A stretch of 64,000 bases of DNA, taken from positions 124,001 to 188,000 of the forward strand of contig NZ_JOCQ01000001.1 in assembly GCF_000720725.1 (NCBI RefSeq). Direction: 5' to 3'. The notes below the pieces were generated by a model. That model made no database searches. It was not told where the DNA came from and saw only the letters and a list, made by a program, of their open reading frames with translations. The stretch comes from Streptomyces rimosus subsp. rimosus. Its GTDB lineage: Bacteria; Actinomycetota; Actinomycetes; Streptomycetales; Streptomycetaceae. Positions 17,246 through 25,908 of this stretch are shown in pieces. How positions within the stretch are numbered: position 1 is the stretch's first letter; each line of letters opens with the position of its first letter. The translations under genes and the position numbers were made by a program.

Positions 17246-18679
17246 TCACAGGATGGAGCCCGGCGCGTAGGCCGCGGCTTCGGGGTGCTGCTTCGCGATC
17301 TCCTCGATACGGGACACGACGGTGGCCACCTGGTCGGCGGCGGCGCCGGTGAAGGACAGCTTGTCGGCCATCAGCGCGTCCAACTGCGCCCGGTCCAGCG
17401 GGATGCGCTCGTCCGCCGCCAGCTTGTCCAGCAGTTCGTTGCGCTCGACGCCCTGCTCGCGCATGGCGAGCGCCGCGGCGACCGCGTTCTCCTTGATCGC
17501 CTCGTGCGCCACCTCGCGGCCCACCCCGGCCCGTACGGCGCCCATGAGCACCTTGGTCGTGGCGAGGAAGGGCAGATAGCGGTCCAGCTCCCGCGCGACG
17601 ACGGCGGGGAACGCGCCGAACTCGTCCAGCACGGTCAGGAACGTCTCCAGCAGGCCGTCCAGGGCGAAGAAGGCGTCCGGCAGCGCGACCCGGCGCACCA
17701 CCGAGCAGGACACGTCGCCCTCGTTCCACTGGTCGCCGGACAGCTCGCCGGTCATCGAGGCGTAGCCGCGCAGGATGACCATCAGGCCGTTGACGCGCTC
17801 GCAGGAGCGGGTGTTCATCTTGTGCGGCATCGCGGACGAGCCCACCTGGCCGGGCTTGAAGCCCTCGGTGACCAGCTCGTGCCCGGCCATCAGCCGGATC
17901 GTCTTGGCGAGCGAGGACGGCGCCGCGGCCAGCTGCACCAGGGCGGTGACCACGTCGTAGTCCAGCGAGCGCGGATAGACCTGGCCGACGGAGGTGAACG
18001 CCTGGCCGAAGCCGAGGTGCCCGGCGATCCGCTGCTCCAGCTCGGCCAGCTTCGCGGCGTCGCCGCCCAGCAGGTCCAGCATGTCCTGCGCGGTGCCGAC
18101 CGGGCCCTTGATGCCGCGCAGCGGGTAGCGGGACAGCAGGTCCGTCAGCCGGCCGTACGCCACCAGCAGCTCGTCCGCGGCGGTCGCGAAGCGCTTGCCC
18201 AGCGTGGTGGCCTGGGCCGCGACATTGTGCGAACGCCCCGCCATGACCAGCTCGGCGTGCTCACCGGCGAGCCGGCCCAGCCGCGCCAGGACGGCGACGG
18301 TACGGTCCCGCATCAGCTCCAGCGACAGCCGGACCTGCAGCTGCTCGACGTTCTCGGTCAGGTCGCGCGAGGTCATGCCCTTGTGGACCTGCTCGTGCCC
18401 GGCGAGCGCGTTGAACTCCTCGATGCGGGCCTTCACGTCGTGCCGGGTGACCTTCTCCCGCTCGGCGATCGACGCCAGGTCGACGGTCTCCAGCACCCGC
18501 TCGTAGTCGGCGAGCGCCTGCTCCGGCACCTCCACCCCGAGGTCCTTCTGCGCACGGAGCACCGCGAGCCACAGCTTGCGCTCCAGCTTGACCTTGTACT
18601 CGGGGGACCACAGGACGGCGAGCTCCGCGGAGGCGTAGCGGCCGGCCAGGACATTCGGAATGCGGGGCTTGGCAGTCAC
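17246..18679 (-). CDS. purB: Adenylosuccinate lyase
   Basis: A 477-aa member of the fumarase/aspartase superfamily that cleaves SAICAR and adenylosuccinate in purine synthesis. The superfamily signature GSSAMPHKMN is intact (about residue 290), as is the upstream catalytic region HKGMTSRDLTEN and GRSHNVAAQ. The start is a GTG at 18679 (VTAKPRIPNVLAG). No clear ribosome site precedes it, and a TAGACT box lies only eight bases upstream, so the mRNA may be leaderless; this is an inference. It leads the mug gene in a probable two-gene operon. Confidence 0.95.
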   Translation of the reverse strand: MTAKPRIPNVLAGRYASAELAVLWSPEYKVKLERKLWLAVLRAQKDLGVEVPEQALADYERVLETVDLASIAEREKVTRHDVKARIEEFNALAGHEQVHKGMTSRDLTENVEQLQVRLSLELMRDRTVAVLARLGRLAGEHAELVMAGRSHNVAAQATTLGKRFATAADELLVAYGRLTDLLSRYPLRGIKGPVGTAQDMLDLLGGDAAKLAELEQRIAGHLGFGQAFTSVGQVYPRSLDYDVVTALVQLAAAPSSLAKTIRLMAGHELVTEGFKPGQVGSSAMPHKMNTRSCERVNGLMVILRGYASMTGELSGDQWNEGDVSCSVVRRVALPDAFFALDGLLETFLTVLDEFGAFPAVVARELDRYLPFLATTKVLMGAVRAGVGREVAHEAIKENAVAAALAMREQGVERNELLDKLAADERIPLDRAQLDALMADKLSFTGAAADQVATVVSRIEEIAKQHPEAAAYAPGSIL

Positions 18680-19080
18680 GTGACGAGAGTCTACTGGTCA
18701 CGGCGCAGCCCCTATGGCCAGCCCTCCGACCTGCGCAAACCACCCTGTCTCCTGATCAACTGGGAGAGAAGCGGGAAAGGGGGCATTCCAGAGGCCCCCG
18801 CTGTCCGGCGGAAGTCAGGCAGCACTCGCCGAGGACCGCAAACGCAAACCGCATTCACCTGCACGTCGCTAACTGCATCCCCCTGCACGTCGCAGACCGC
18901 CGCCCCGGCCCGGTGTGCGGGCGACGGTCAGGGCACGCCAGGTTTTCGAATTCCCGACTCAGGGATCTCCGGCAAAACCGTCGGCACCCTCCCCGGCAGG
19001 AAGGGGCCGGTGCAACGCCCGACAAAGGCGGTGCGGGAAATGTCGGGTGGCCGGGGCCGATGTCGCCGCACGATGAGGGC
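18680..19080. other. 401-bp gene-free region with a 12-bp direct repeat
   Basis: This region separates divergent purB and the PhyH gene. The only ordered feature is CCTGCACGTCGC at 18858-18869 and again at 18882-18893, a 24-bp step (two helical turns). No ORF with protein-like composition or RNA gene was seen. The purB promoter must lie at its left end. Confidence 0.6.
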
Positions 19081-19893
19081 ATGGATGACACGACTTTGAT
19101 ATCCCGCTTCCTCCGCGACGGCTTCGTGAAGCTGGAGGGCGCCGTCGCGCCGCGCGTGGCCGCGGACTGCGCGCGGCTGCTGTGGCGGGAGACGGGCTGC
19201 GACCCGGATGATCCGTCGACGTGGACGCAGCCCGTGCACTGGGTGCCCGGGATGGCGCAAGGGCCGTTCGCCGCCGCGCCCAACTCCCCGGCCCTGCACC
19301 ACGCGTACGACCTGCTCGTCGGCGCGGGGCGCTGGGAGCCGCGCTACTCGCTGGGCACGTTCCCGCTGCGCTTCCCGCACGGGCAGGAGCCGGACGACGC
19401 GGGCTGGCACATCGAGGGGAGCTACCTGCCGGAGGGCGAGAGCTGGTACTTCACCAATCTGCGCTCCCGGGACCGGGCGCTGCTGATGCTGTTCCTTTTC
19501 AGCGAGGTCGGAGAGCAGGACGCCCCGACCCGGATCCGGGTCGGCTCGCACCTCGACGTGCCGAAGGTCCTGGAGAGGTACGGCGAGGACGGGGCCAGCG
19601 GGCTGGCCCTCGCGCCCGAATTGGTGGCGGCGTCCGATCACCGGGCCCTCGCCCTGGCCACCGGGTCGCCGGGCGACGTATTCCTGTGCCATCCGTTCCT
19701 GGTGCACGCTGCGCAGCCGCACCACGGGACGCGGCCGCGCTTCATGGCTCAGCCGCCGCTGATGCCGGCCGCGCCGTACGAACTGGAGCGGGCCGACGGC
19801 GCGTACTCACCCGTGGAGATCGCGATCCGCCGGGGCCTGGGACGGGATGCGGCCGGTCCGGACGGGGACGGCGCCGACCGCAGCGCCGGATAG
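19081..19893 (+). CDS. Phytanoyl-CoA dioxygenase (PhyH) family protein
   Basis: A 270-aa Fe(II)/2-oxoglutarate oxygenase-like protein. The proximal iron motif reads WHIEGSY (His, then Glu where most PhyH enzymes have Asp) and the distal region HPFLVHAAQPHHGTRPRFMAQ supplies the second His and the Arg that holds 2-oxoglutarate. The Glu substitution may be tolerated, so activity is likely but not certain. No secondary-metabolite gene adjoins it, so substrate is open. Of three closely spaced ATGs, only the one at 19081 is in frame. The tail after about residue 250 is low-complexity. Confidence 0.85.
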   Translation: MDDTTLISRFLRDGFVKLEGAVAPRVAADCARLLWRETGCDPDDPSTWTQPVHWVPGMAQGPFAAAPNSPALHHAYDLLVGAGRWEPRYSLGTFPLRFPHGQEPDDAGWHIEGSYLPEGESWYFTNLRSRDRALLMLFLFSEVGEQDAPTRIRVGSHLDVPKVLERYGEDGASGLALAPELVAASDHRALALATGSPGDVFLCHPFLVHAAQPHHGTRPRFMAQPPLMPAAPYELERADGAYSPVEIAIRRGLGRDAAGPDGDGADRSAG

Positions 19894-20080
19894 GCGCGCT
19901 TCGCTCTACGCCGTACGCGTGGCGGCCGCCGACGGCATGGCGTCCGGGCGGCTTCGGCCGTCCACCACGACCCGCTGGCGCGCATCAGTGCGCCTGGTGG
20001 TCCGACGTCATAGGCGATCCCACGGGAAACGCCCCGGCCCCCGGCCTGATTACTGGTGGCATGGTCGAGGGAATGCGGCA

Positions 20081-20716
20081 TCAGGTGTGCTGGAGAGCTT
20101 GCTGGGCTCTCGCCCAATTGTTGTGCAGACGGTCCAGATAGGACTGGGCCTGGGGGCCGGGTGCTGTGCCTTTTGCAAAGGCACGCATGTTTCCCGCCCC
20201 GGTGTTGTAGCCCAGGGCCAGCAACTCGTCCCGGGACAGCGATCCGCTGCGCTGGGCGGGCAGCTGTCCGCCCAGGTCGTGCAGGTACCACGCCGCGGCC
20301 TTGACGGCGAGGTCGCGGTCGTCGGGCAGTTCGTGCCAGTCGCGGCCGGCGAAGTCGCGCCCGCGCTTGGTCTGGTCGAAGGCGGCCTTGTGCATGTTGG
20401 CGATGCCGAAGGCGGCATCCGGCTTGGTCCGCTGCCAGGCCCGCTCCCACGCCGGGTCGTGCGGCTTGTACGACTCGTTGTACAGAATCGCCATCAGCAG
20501 ACGGGCGTTCACACCGGCCTGGCGGGCGTGTGCGACCACCTGTGGTGCGAAATGGGCGGGGTCGTACGCCTGGGCCGACGGCGCGGCGGTGGCGGCAGAC
20601 GGCGTCGGCGTATCCGGTGCCCGGCCGGAACCGACCGGAGTACAGGCCGAGCCTGCCGCGGCCAGGACGAGGGCCGCGATCACCGGCCGTACCAGAGAAC
20701 AGCGCCGCGCGGTCAC
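20081..20716 (-). CDS. Lytic transglycosylase-like lipoprotein (SLT fold)
   Basis: A 211-aa lysozyme-fold protein. It begins with a lipoprotein signal (LVLAAAGSAC; the lipobox Cys is near residue 25), then a Thr/Pro/Ala-rich linker, then an SLT-type domain with catalytic Glu in LLMAILYNESYKPHD and the typical AFGIANMHKAAF and ALGYNTGAGNMRAFAKG segments. It should cut peptidoglycan from the outer face of the membrane. The start is a GTG at 20716. It lies 144 bp downstream of the SGNH hydrolase gene on the same strand. Confidence 0.88.
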   Translation of the reverse strand: MTARRCSLVRPVIAALVLAAAGSACTPVGSGRAPDTPTPSAATAAPSAQAYDPAHFAPQVVAHARQAGVNARLLMAILYNESYKPHDPAWERAWQRTKPDAAFGIANMHKAAFDQTKRGRDFAGRDWHELPDDRDLAVKAAAWYLHDLGGQLPAQRSGSLSRDELLALGYNTGAGNMRAFAKGTAPGPQAQSYLDRLHNNWARAQQALQHT

Positions 20717-20860
20717 CGTGTGCCGGCCTCCCTCACCACGTGCGTACTCCCGTCGTCGGCTCCGTGCCCGGACGGATCCATTATCGGGGACAGCGGCCGC
20801 CCGCGATGGGCAGGCCGCCCACGAACTCGTCCGGTGATCCGGCGGGCGGCCGGGCCGAGT

Positions 20861-21631
20861 TCAGTCCTCGTACGGAAGCAGGTCGGGGCGCTTCGGCGGG
20901 CGGCCGTCCCCGCTGGAGCGGCCGGTCAGGCGCCGGCCGATCCACGGCATCAGGTGCTGGCGCGCGAAGCGTACGTCCGCGGTGCGCCGTGCCGCCCACC
21001 GTGGGCGTACGAACGCGGGGAGCGGCGCGTCCCAGTCGGACTCGGCCGGGAAGCCGAGGGCCTGCCAGACGGCCTCGGCCACCCGCTTGTGACCGGCGCT
21101 GTTCAGGTGGAGGCGGTCCTCCGCCCACATCCGCGGGTCGGCCAGCGCGCGGGAGGAGAAGAGGTCCACCACGATGGCGCCGTGCCGCTCGGCCAGCATG
21201 TCGATGTGCGCGAAGAGCTGTTCCATGCGCGGGCGGAAGCGTTCCAGGACCGGGCCCTGCCGCCCCGGGCTGCGCATCAGCACGAGCTGTCCGCAGTCCT
21301 TGGCCAGCCGCCCCGCGGCCTCCTCCAGGAGAGCGCAGACCCGGTCCACGTCGCACTTGGGCCGCAGTACGTCGTTCAGCCCGCCCACCAGCGTGACCAG
21401 GTCCGCGCCCATCGCGGCCGCGGGTCCGGTCTGCTCGGCGACGATCTGCCCGATCAGCTTGCCGCGCACCGCGAGGTTGGCGTAGCGGAAGCCGGGGGCG
21501 CGGGCCGCGAGGCGCGCGGCCAGCAGGTCCGCCCAGCCCCGGTACGAGCCGTCCGGCAGGGCGTCGGACATGCCCTCGGTGAAGCTGTCGCCCACCGCGA
21601 CGAAACTGGTGTACGTGGCATTGATCTCCAT
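20861..21631 (-). CDS. SGNH/GDSL hydrolase
   Basis: A 256-aa cytoplasmic SGNH hydrolase (lipase/esterase fold). Block I is FVAVGDSFTEGMSD with the nucleophile Ser, block II Gly lies in NLAVRGKLIGQ, block III is GGLNDVLRP, and block V DRLHLNSAGH has the Asp-His pair. This layout is common in streptomycetes, with substrate unknown. I start at the ATG at 21631 (MEINATY); an in-frame ATG at 21643 (MPPAM) is equally possible, and neither has a strong ribosome site. The C-terminal tail (RSSGDGRPPKRPD) is disordered. A 30-bp tandem repeat lies just upstream. Confidence 0.87.
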   Translation of the reverse strand: MEINATYTSFVAVGDSFTEGMSDALPDGSYRGWADLLAARLAARAPGFRYANLAVRGKLIGQIVAEQTGPAAAMGADLVTLVGGLNDVLRPKCDVDRVCALLEEAAGRLAKDCGQLVLMRSPGRQGPVLERFRPRMEQLFAHIDMLAERHGAIVVDLFSSRALADPRMWAEDRLHLNSAGHKRVAEAVWQALGFPAESDWDAPLPAFVRPRWAARRTADVRFARQHLMPWIGRRLTGRSSGDGRPPKRPDLLPYED

Positions 21632-21647
21632 GGCGGGAGGCATCCTA

Positions 21648-21731
21648 CCGGGGCGGAAACGGGGGCCCGGGCGCGCCACTCGCCGAAAGCCGGGCCCCGG
21701 GCGCACCACCCGCCGGAAACCGGAGCCCCGG
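21648..21731. repeat. 30-bp degenerate tandem repeat upstream of the SGNH gene
   Basis: Two 30-bp units (21671-21700 and 21701-21730) agree at about 23 of 30 positions, and the last 20 bp of a third unit precede them. They fill the gap between the CBS-protein stop (21759) and the SGNH start (21631). The repeat is GC-only in character and may form hairpins. Confidence 0.5.
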
Positions 21732-21758
21732 GCCCGCATGCGTCCCGGGGCCCCGCGC

Positions 21759-22811
21759 CTACCGCCTGGACGTGCCCCCGACCGGCCCGGCCTTCCGGGG
21801 CTGCTGCTGGAGCACCAGCTCCCGCAGCACGTCCTCCATCGTGACCAGGCCCGCCAGCCGGCCGTCCTCGCCGATCACCGCCGCCAGGTGCGTACGGGAG
21901 GCCCGCATCGCCGTCAGGACGTCGTCCAGCGGCGTCTCGGCCCGTACGCGCGCGATCGGCCGCAGCGTCGACAACGGGAACGGCAGATCGCGCGGTGAGG
22001 CGTCGAGCGCGTCCTTGACGTGCAGGTATCCGAGGATGCGCTGGGTGCTGTCGACGACCGGGAAGCGGGAGAAGCCGGAGGTCGCGGCCAGCTCCTCGAC
22101 GCCTTCGGGGGTGATGCCGAGCCGGGCCGTGACCACCTTCGTCACCGGCACCACCACATCGGCGACCGGACGGCGCCCCAGCTCCAGGGCGTCCCGCAGG
22201 CGTTCCTTCGCCCGGTCGTCCAGCAGCCCGGCGGCCTGCGAGTCCTCGACCATCTTCGCGAGCTGGTCGTCGGAGAAGGTCGCGGCCACCTCGTCCTTGG
22301 CCTCCACCCGCAGCAGCCGCAGCAGCGCGTTGGCGAACGCGTTGATCGCGAAGATCACCGGGCGCAGCGCGCGGGTCAGCGCGACCAGCGGCGGCCCCAG
22401 CAGCAGGGCCGTACGCACCGGTTCGGCCAGCGCCACGTTCTTCGGCACCATCTCGCCGAAGAGCATGTGCAGGTACGTCGCCACGGCCAGCGCGAGGACG
22501 AAGGAGACCGGGTGCACCAGGACGTCCGGCACGCCGACCGTGTCGAAGACCGGCTCCAGGAGGTGGGCGATGGCGGGTTCGGCGACCGCGCCGAGCACCA
22601 GGGTGCACAGGGTGATGCCCAGCTGTGCGGCCGCCAGCACGGCGGAGACGTGCTGGAGCCCCCACAGGACCCGGTCCGCACGGCGGTCGCCGTCCTCCGC
22701 GTGCGGCTCGATCTGACTGCGGCGCACCGAGATCATCGCGAACTCGGCGCCCACGAAGAACGCGTTGACGACCAGCGTGAGCAGGCCGATGAACAGCTGG
22801 AGCGCGGTCAT
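21759..22811 (-). CDS. CNNM/CorC-type membrane protein with CBS pair (second of two)
   Basis: A 350-aa protein with an N-terminal DUF21 (CNNM) membrane domain of three to four helices (TALQLFIGLLTLVVNAFFVGAEF at the start, GEMVPKNVALAEP as the domain hallmark) and a C-terminal CBS pair (SRFPVVDSTQRILGYLHVKD; THLAAVIGEDGRLAGLVTMEDVL). Such proteins are linked to magnesium or cobalt efflux, and the name haemolysin is historical. The C-terminal CorC domain of its upstream partner is missing here. Its ATG overlaps the stop of that partner (ATGA at 22808-22811), so the two are co-translated and may form a heterodimer. Confidence 0.9.
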   Translation of the reverse strand: MTALQLFIGLLTLVVNAFFVGAEFAMISVRRSQIEPHAEDGDRRADRVLWGLQHVSAVLAAAQLGITLCTLVLGAVAEPAIAHLLEPVFDTVGVPDVLVHPVSFVLALAVATYLHMLFGEMVPKNVALAEPVRTALLLGPPLVALTRALRPVIFAINAFANALLRLLRVEAKDEVAATFSDDQLAKMVEDSQAAGLLDDRAKERLRDALELGRRPVADVVVPVTKVVTARLGITPEGVEELAATSGFSRFPVVDSTQRILGYLHVKDALDASPRDLPFPLSTLRPIARVRAETPLDDVLTAMRASRTHLAAVIGEDGRLAGLVTMEDVLRELVLQQQPRKAGPVGGTSRR

Positions 22812-24148
22812 CGGGCGACCTCCCCGGCCTCGTCGGCGCTCTGCGGCAGCGGCGCGTGCAGCAGCACCCGCGCCGCGCGGTGCCCGGAGGCGTCCAGGAC
22901 GTCCATCCGCCACCCCGCGGCCTCGATGCCGTCCCCGGCGGCCGGGATGCGGCCCAGTTCGGTGGCGATCAGGCCGGCCAGCGTCTCGTACGGGCCTTCC
23001 GGCAGCTTCAGGCCGATCTGCTCCAGCTGGTCGGTGCGCACGGCGCCGTCCGCCTCGTAGCGGGACCGGCCGTCCGCGTCCTCGCCCGCCGGGGCCAGGT
23101 CCGGCGTCTCCATCGGGTCGTGCTCGTCGCGTACCTCGCCGACGACCTCCTCGACGATGTCCTCCAGGGTGACGACCCCCGCCGTACCGCCGTACTCGTC
23201 GATGACCACCGCCATCGTCTGCTTGCCGGACAGCCGGTCCAGCAGCCGGTCCACGGTCAGCGTCTCCGGTACGAGCAGCGGCTCGCGCAGCAGCTCGGAG
23301 ACGGGGTGGCGGGGGCGCCGGTCGGCGGGCACGGCCAGTACGTCCTTGATGTGCGCGACGCCCACCACGGCGTCCAGGCTGCCGCGGTAGACGGGGAAGC
23401 GGGACAGGCCGGTGGCGCGCGTCGCGGTGGCCACGTCCTCGGCGGTGGCCTGCACGTCCAGGGCGGTGACCTGCACCCGCGGCGTCATCACGTTCTCCGC
23501 GGTCAGGTCGGCGAGCGCGAGGGTCCGTACGAACAGCTCGGCGGTGTCCGGTTCCAGGGCGCCTTCCTTGGCGGAGTGCCGGGCCAGCGCGACCAGCTCC
23601 TGCGGGCCGCGGGCGGAGGCCAGCTCCTCGGCGGGCTCCATGCCCATCCGGCGGATCATCCGGTTCGCGGTGTTGTTCAGGTGCCCGATGAGCGGCTTGA
23701 AGGCGGCGCTGAAGCCGCGCTGCGCGGTGGCGACCCGCCGGGCGATGGGCAGCGGGCTGGAGATGGCCCAGTTCTTGGGGACCAGCTCGCCGACGACCAT
23801 CAGGACGACGGTGGAGACCGCCGTACCGAGGACCAGGGCCACCGAGTCCGCCGCGGAGCCCGGCAGGCCGAGGGCGTCCAGCGGGCCGGCCAGCAGCGCG
23901 GAGATCGACGGCTTGGCGAGCATGCCGATGACCAGGCCGGTCACGGTGATGCCGAGCTGGGCGCCGGAGAGCTGGAAGGTCAGGCTGCGGACGGCCTTGA
24001 GGGCACTGTCCGCGCCGCGCTCGCCGCGCTCCACGGCGCGTTCCAGGTCGCTGCGTTCGACGGTGGTCAGCGAGAACTCGGCCGCGACGAAGACACCGCA
24101 GGCCAGGGTCAGGAGCAGGGCCACGGCCAGGAGGAGCAGCTCGGTCAT
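22808..24148 (-). CDS. CNNM/CorC-type membrane protein with CBS pair and CorC domain (first of two)
   Basis: A 446-aa protein with a DUF21 membrane domain (MTELLLLAVALLLTLACGVF... and GELVPKNWAIS), a CBS pair (ENVMTPRVQV; SRFPVYRGSLDAVVGVAHIKD; MAVVIDEYGGTAGVVTLEDIVEE) and a C-terminal CorC_HlyC domain (about 365-435). It probably acts in divalent-cation efflux together with the gene it overlaps downstream. I use the ATG at 24148. A 29-codon reading frame immediately upstream ends in an ATGA overlap with this start, suggesting a translated leader. Confidence 0.9.
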   Translation of the reverse strand: MTELLLLAVALLLTLACGVFVAAEFSLTTVERSDLERAVERGERGADSALKAVRSLTFQLSGAQLGITVTGLVIGMLAKPSISALLAGPLDALGLPGSAADSVALVLGTAVSTVVLMVVGELVPKNWAISSPLPIARRVATAQRGFSAAFKPLIGHLNNTANRMIRRMGMEPAEELASARGPQELVALARHSAKEGALEPDTAELFVRTLALADLTAENVMTPRVQVTALDVQATAEDVATATRATGLSRFPVYRGSLDAVVGVAHIKDVLAVPADRRPRHPVSELLREPLLVPETLTVDRLLDRLSGKQTMAVVIDEYGGTAGVVTLEDIVEEVVGEVRDEHDPMETPDLAPAGEDADGRSRYEADGAVRTDQLEQIGLKLPEGPYETLAGLIATELGRIPAAGDGIEAAGWRMDVLDASGHRAARVLLHAPLPQSADEAGEVAR

Positions 24149-24234
24149 CGGGTCACCTCCGTCCCATGTTCGAACAGGACCGGGAGGTTCGCGCTCCGGG
24201 TGGAGGCGGGATGACAACTGGGAGGCTCGCCCAT
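24145..24234 (-). CDS. Possible 29-aa leader peptide
   Basis: An ATG at 24234 opens a 29-codon frame (MGEPPSCHPASTRSANLPVL...) whose TGA overlaps the ATG of the CBS-protein gene (ATGA, 24148-24145). AAAGGAG lies 13 bases upstream of the ATG, longer than ideal. Overlap and ribosome site suggest translational coupling; the peptide itself resembles nothing I know. Low confidence. Confidence 0.35.
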   Translation of the reverse strand: MGEPPSCHPASTRSANLPVLFEHGTEVTR

Positions 24235-24337
24235 GGCTGGACGCTCACTCCTTTCGCTGGGAGACGTGGGAACTATCCATAGTAAAGGATGGGCAAAGCG
24301 GGTGGCGGACGAGCGGACCGGGCGGGGGCGGGGCGGC

Positions 24338-24766
24338 TCAGGCCTGGGTCAGCGGCTTCACCCACCGCCGCCAGTGGTCCTCGCGCCGGTACCCGGCCGC
24401 CGACCACGCCCGGTGGGCCCGTTCGTTCGACTCCAGCACCATGGCGTCGCCGCGCCGGCCGTCCACGGCCAGGAAGCGCCGCTCGGCCGCGTCGAGCAGC
24501 GCCGTCGCGACCCCTCGGCGGCGGTACGAGGGGAGCACCGCGAGCCGGTACAGCGAGCACCGCCAGCCGTCGTAGCCGGCGATCACCGAGCCCACCAGGA
24601 GGCCGCCGGACTCCGCGAGGAGGAGCGCCTGCGGATCGCGTCGGACGAGGCGGGTCACGCCGTCCACGTCGTCCGTGATGGAGGTGCCCTCCGCCGCCTC
24701 GCGCCAGAAGGCGAGTACGTCCTCGGCGTCGTCCGGTACGGCCGTGCGTATCTCTACGTCGATCAT
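24338..24766 (-). CDS. GNAT-family N-acetyltransferase
   Basis: A 142-aa single-domain acetyltransferase. The acetyl-CoA-binding loop is visible as LPSYRRRGVATALLDAAER (motif R-R-x-G-V-A), preceded by the YRLAVLP beta strand; the C-terminal MVLESNERAHRAWSAAGY is the usual end of the fold. I start at the ATG at 24766 (MIDVEIRTAVPDD), the normal family beginning. Substrate is unknown. It is upstream of, and on the same strand as, the CBS-protein pair, separated by about 190 bp. Confidence 0.87.
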   Translation of the reverse strand: MIDVEIRTAVPDDAEDVLAFWREAAEGTSITDDVDGVTRLVRRDPQALLLAESGGLLVGSVIAGYDGWRCSLYRLAVLPSYRRRGVATALLDAAERRFLAVDGRRGDAMVLESNERAHRAWSAAGYRREDHWRRWVKPLTQA

Positions 24767-24884
24767 GCCCGCGAGCCAAGCACGGAACGGCAGCGGGCCG
24801 CCACGGGCTTTCGGAGTCCGAGACGTGGCACCGCGTCGGCCGGGGCGCGCCGGCGGCAGGCTCTCCCGGTCCCAAGCGCCTGCC

Positions 24885-25826
24885 TCAGTCGAACGCGATG
24901 TCCCCGGACCGCGGCGGGACGGCGTCGAGCGCGGCGAGGCTCGCCTCGTCGAGGGTGATCGCTCCCGCGTCGACATTCGCCTCCAGATGGCCGGGGTCGG
25001 CCGTGCCGGGGATCAGCAGCAGGTTCGGGGCGTGATGGAGCAGCCAGGCCAGGCCGATCTGTGCGGGGGTGGCCGCCAGGTCGCGGGCGGCGGCGATCAC
25101 GGCGGGCTCGTCGGTCACCTTCGGCAGACCGGCGAAGGCGCTGCCGAGCGGGAAGAACGGCACCCAGGCGATGTCCTCCGCCAGGCACAGCCGGAGCAGG
25201 TCCTCGTCGTCGCGGGTGAGCAGGCTGTACGCGTTCTGTACGCAGGCGATGCCCGCGGGCAGGGCTCGGCGCAGTCCGTCGGAGGTGACACCGCTGAGAC
25301 CGAGCGCACCGATCTTGCCTTCGTCGCGCAGGGCGGTCAGCGTGGCGAGCTGGTCATCGAGGCCGACGACCTGGTCGCCTTCGGCGCGCAGCCCGGGGCC
25401 GGTGTCCAGGCGGCGCAGATTGACGAGCGGGATCTGTTCGAGCCCGAGAGCGGCCAGATTGTCCTCGACGCCGGCCCGAAGCTGTTCAGGGCGCTGCGCG
25501 GGGCGCAGGGGAAGAGGGCCGTCGGGGTCGGGGTCGGCGCCGACCTTGCTGACCACCATGACGTCGTCCTCGGGGCGAATGGCCTCGCGGATCACGTCGT
25601 TGACGAAGCCGTGGCCGTAGAACTGGGCGGTGTCGATGTGGTCGATGCCCAGCTCGACGCCGCGGCGCAGGAGCGCCACGGCTGCCGCGCGGTCGTCCCG
25701 CAGGCGTTCGAGCTGCATCGCGCCGAAGCCGATGCGGGAGACGGTGCGGCCCGCGAGCCGTCCGGGCCCTCCGGCACGGCGCGCGCCGCAGGCCGTGTGC
25801 CGCAGAGATCGGGTGATAGCAGCCAT
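24885..25826 (-). CDS. Aldo/keto reductase
   Basis: A 313-aa NADPH-dependent TIM-barrel reductase. The tetrad Asp and Tyr are in GIDHIDTAQFYGHG and the Lys in VMVVSKVG. The position that is His in most members lies in PLVNLRRLD and reads Arg, as I recall for YdbC-like members. The cofactor end is PGTADPGHLEANV. The start at 25826 is followed by a basic 25-residue lead. It is divergent from a TetR gene, and a perfect palindrome (25856-25876) lies between them, so the TetR very likely represses it. Substrate unknown. Confidence 0.87.
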   Translation of the reverse strand: MAAITRSLRHTACGARRAGGPGRLAGRTVSRIGFGAMQLERLRDDRAAAVALLRRGVELGIDHIDTAQFYGHGFVNDVIREAIRPEDDVMVVSKVGADPDPDGPLPLRPAQRPEQLRAGVEDNLAALGLEQIPLVNLRRLDTGPGLRAEGDQVVGLDDQLATLTALRDEGKIGALGLSGVTSDGLRRALPAGIACVQNAYSLLTRDDEDLLRLCLAEDIAWVPFFPLGSAFAGLPKVTDEPAVIAAARDLAATPAQIGLAWLLHHAPNLLLIPGTADPGHLEANVDAGAITLDEASLAALDAVPPRSGDIAFD

Positions 25827-25855
25827 GACGGTCCCGTTCTCGTGAGACGATGGAT

Positions 25856-25876
25856 TAAACGGAGTGGCTCCGTTTA
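25856..25876. promoter_or_regulatory. Palindromic TetR operator
   Basis: TAAACGGAG-TGG-CTCCGTTTA is a perfect 9-bp inverted repeat with a 3-bp centre, placed 30 bp upstream of the reductase start and 33 bp upstream of the TetR start. This is the expected position for one operator serving both divergent promoters. Confidence 0.75.
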
Positions 25877-25908
25877 GCCAACCTAGCAGTAACCGGAGGT
25901 TCTCCGCT

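Noticed and set aside
14462..19099. A 1545-codon open frame on the plus strand
   Set aside because: It runs antisense through proP, mug and purB, which are clearly real. Its product is low-complexity Arg/Gly/Ala/Glu/Val-rich sequence with no domain; it is a GC-bias artefact.
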